Shown: piece by piece, positions 62,823 through 64,000 of the stretch
Position numbering within the stretch: the first letter of the stretch is position 1
How the letters are laid out: every line of letters starts with the position of its first letter
Origin: Paucibacter sp. KBW04
GTDB lineage: Bacteria > Pseudomonadota > Gammaproteobacteria > Burkholderiales > Burkholderiaceae_C
Length of the DNA stretch: 64,000 nt
Reading direction: 5' to 3'
Assembly: GCF_003852425.1 (NCBI RefSeq)
Contig: NZ_QAJN01000011.1
Location: 1 to 64,000, forward strand
Program-made: the position numbers and the translations under genes
Notes under the pieces: generated by a model
Seen by the model: only the letters and a program-made list of their open reading frames with translations
Databases searched by the model: none
What the model was told of the DNA's origin: nothing

Positions 62823-63154
62823 TTTCCCTCCTGGCCCTCCAAGGCCTGGGCCTCGGCAGCTTTGCGCCGCGCGCCAGACACATCCATCACCGCCTGGAAC
62901 ACGTCGACCATGTTGCTCACGTCGATGAGTTCGGCCACAGCCTCCCGCGTCATCTCGGGATAGTTGCGGCGCAAGGCGGCGTGCGCGGCATCGATGGCGG
63001 TGGCGACCTGCTTGCGGTCGCTGATGTCACCGGTGAAGCTGGCCAGGGAGTCTTGCAGCTGCTCCATAGCCCCCAGCGAAAGCGGGGGAACCACCAGCAC
63101 CTGGCCAGCCAGATCGAGCGCGATGCCCTTGATCTTGACGACAGGCATGCTCAT
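62804..63154 (-). CDS. Tail assembly chaperone G-part
   Basis: A 116-residue protein encoded between the tail tube and tape measure genes, the fixed place for tail assembly chaperones. It begins SMPVVKIKGIALDLAGQVLVVPPLSLGAMEQL and includes NYPEMTREAVAELIDVSNMVDVFQAVMDVSG, as in many phage tail assembly proteins. Its start overlaps the tail tube stop (TAATG). Near its 3' end a GGGAAAC slippery site redirects some ribosomes into the T-part. Confidence 0.9.
   Translation of the reverse strand: MSMPVVKIKGIALDLAGQVLVVPPLSLGAMEQLQDSLASFTGDISDRKQVATAIDAAHAALRRNYPEMTREAVAELIDVSNMVDVFQAVMDVSGARRKAAEAQALEGQEGNPAGEA
62822..62828 (-). promoter_or_regulatory. Programmed -1 frameshift site (GGGAAAC)
   Basis: On the minus strand the heptamer is phased G-GGA-AAC relative to the G-part frame, the X-XXY-YYZ form, and one base from lambda's GGGAAAG. 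The -1 frame is open from here through the T-part to 62496, while the 0 frame ends 18 bp later at 62804. Confidence 0.88.
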
Positions 63155-63921
63155 TACTCCTGGGTGTAGATGTCACCCAGCGAGTAGCCAGCGGCATCAG
63201 CCTGGGCGCTGAAGTCGATTTCGGGCACGCTGAAATCGTCGTTCTTGGATCCGAACAGCATCAGCTTGTTCGAGACCACCGATTCCAGCACCGCGAGTGT
63301 CTTCTTACCCTGGAACTGGCCCATGTAGTGGATCTTGAGCATGGGGGTGTAGCCCATGGGCAGGTTCAGCAACTGGATGCGCTTGGCGCCGGCCAGCGTG
63401 TAGGTGTAGCTGAAGCTGATGTACATCTTGATGCCGACATCGGCGGCAGCGAAGGTGTAAACGCCAGCGGACACACTGTACTGGCCGGTGGTCGGGGCGC
63501 TGGCCACTCGAGTCATCACACGTCCGGTCGCATCCACGACGCCAAGGTCATCCACCCAAGTGCCGGAATTGGGCACGGTCGGCGTGATCGTGAATGGGGT
63601 GGAAGGAACAACGGTGCCAGTGGTGTCAGCGTACAGCGCCTTCATCGTGCCGCTGCTCAGGCCGGAGCCGAAGAACAGGGTGTTCAGGGCCTGGCCGTTG
63701 ATCAGAGCGCCTTTGAACTTGCCGGTGGTCTTGACCTTGCCTTGGGCCGCGGCCAGCGCAAAGCGATTGGTGCCGAAATACTCCTTGAGGTCGCCCGCGA
63801 AGTCGAGCGACATTTCCTGCAGGCCCGCAACGCGGATCGGCGTGGGGTTGGTGATGGGGTTGCCGTAGGCGTCTTGCAGCAAGGTGGCGAACAGGTCGCC
63901 CGCGCCGAAGGTGAGTTGCAT
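63154..63921 (-). CDS. Phage major tail tube protein
   Basis: A 255-residue beta-rich protein in the tail tube position upstream of the chaperones. MQLTFGAGDLFATLLQDAYGNPITNPTPIRVAGLQEMSLDF is typical of siphovirus tail tube proteins, and ALAAAQGKVKTTGKFKGALINGQALNTLFFG matches the polymerisation loop region. A central insertion (about 105-165, TITPTVPNSGTWVDDLGVVDATG...) looks like a surface domain. About 80 bp upstream lie before the next gene. Confidence 0.9.
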   Translation of the reverse strand: MQLTFGAGDLFATLLQDAYGNPITNPTPIRVAGLQEMSLDFAGDLKEYFGTNRFALAAAQGKVKTTGKFKGALINGQALNTLFFGSGLSSGTMKALYADTTGTVVPSTPFTITPTVPNSGTWVDDLGVVDATGRVMTRVASAPTTGQYSVSAGVYTFAAADVGIKMYISFSYTYTLAGAKRIQLLNLPMGYTPMLKIHYMGQFQGKKTLAVLESVVSNKLMLFGSKNDDFSVPEIDFSAQADAAGYSLGDIYTQE

Positions 63922-63966
63922 GATGGTCGTCCTTTCGTGACGGATGGAATGCGCAGGGCGCGGGGT

Positions 63967-64000
63967 TTAGGTGGCAAGGATCTGAATGGGGACGATGGCC
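63967..64000 (-). CDS. Partial phage tail gene, 3' end only
   Basis: An open frame enters from the right edge and ends at a TAA (63969-63967), encoding ...AIVPIQILAT. Its position just upstream of the tail tube gene suits a tail terminator or completion protein. Only about 10 codons are visible, so the identity is a guess. Confidence 0.4.
   Translation of the reverse strand, partial: AIVPIQILAT

Larger units (their letters stand above)
51189..64000 (-). mobile_element. Prophage, tail and lysis end (partial)
   Basis: From the tRNA-Leu 3' end to the right edge all genes are on the minus strand and phage-like: tail tube, tail chaperones with a frameshift, tape measure, DUF2460, DUF2163, NlpC/P60, host-specificity protein, then lysis genes. 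The DUF2460-DUF2163-NlpC/P60-tail tip order matches the tail module of GTA-like and many proteobacterial siphoviruses. Head, replication and integrase genes are not in view and should lie beyond 64000. The exact left boundary is inferred to be the tRNA end. Confidence 0.92.

Overview
The window reads as a chromosomal segment of a high-G+C betaproteobacterium of the order Burkholderiales (Roseateles/Paucibacter/Rubrivivax-like; inferred from protein style, three PEP-CTERM surface proteins, the HpcH/HpaI lyase - small secreted protein - acnB neighbourhood, and GbsR/DoxX/DUF2269 families). From about 51.2 kb to the right edge it carries the tail and lysis end of a siphovirus-type prophage beside a tRNA-Leu(CAA) gene.

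Layout. 0-8.3 kb: a PEP-CTERM protein, a CitE-like lyase, a secreted protein, an AbrB/PIN (VapBC-type) toxin-antitoxin pair with a palindromic operator, aconitase B and an AbgT-family transporter. 8.3-12 kb: a divergent SDR/LysR pair and a secreted GH35 beta-galactosidase. 12-15 kb: a GbsR/MarR-type regulator and a four-gene operon (DCC oxidoreductase, NAD-binding epimerase-like protein, DoxX-like, DUF2269); the same 22-bp palindrome sits in front of both units. 14.9-18.6 kb: a branched-chain 2-oxoacid dehydrogenase operon (E1alpha, E1beta, E2) without E3. 18.8-26 kb: CpdB-like nucleotidase, an orphan flagellar-rod-like small protein, a PAS-GGDEF protein with a destroyed active site but intact I-site, a secreted LigE-type DNA ligase, an alpha/beta hydrolase and exonuclease I. 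26-32 kb: PBP1a, an epimerase/KAS III operon and GMP reductase, the latter preceded by a strong intrinsic terminator in its leader. 32-38.9 kb: a locus of a TPR-containing Ser/Thr kinase, two PEP-CTERM proteins and a divergent ECF43-like sigma factor with a run of ten C at its 5' end. 38.9-51 kb: GNAT, patatin, old yellow enzyme, a Spy/CpxP - response regulator - histidine kinase operon, ValS, a degenerate 2-hydroxyacid dehydrogenase, GalU, TusA, a Nudix hydrolase, CysM and tRNA-Leu.

Prophage (51.2-64 kb, all on the minus strand): tail tube, tail assembly chaperones joined by a lambda G/GT-type -1 frameshift site, tape measure, DUF2460, DUF2163, NlpC/P60, a large host-specificity protein with a duplicated distal module, a fibre-assembly-like protein, then a lysis cassette (XhlA-like protein, GH24 lysozyme with a C-terminal membrane anchor, Rz with an embedded Rz1). 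Most tail genes are coupled by ATGA overlaps.

The two loci that look least described are the ECF sigma / Ser-Thr kinase / PEP-CTERM cluster, which may link cell-surface PEP-CTERM proteins to kinase-controlled sigma activity, and the GbsR-controlled DCC-epimerase-DoxX-DUF2269 membrane redox operon.
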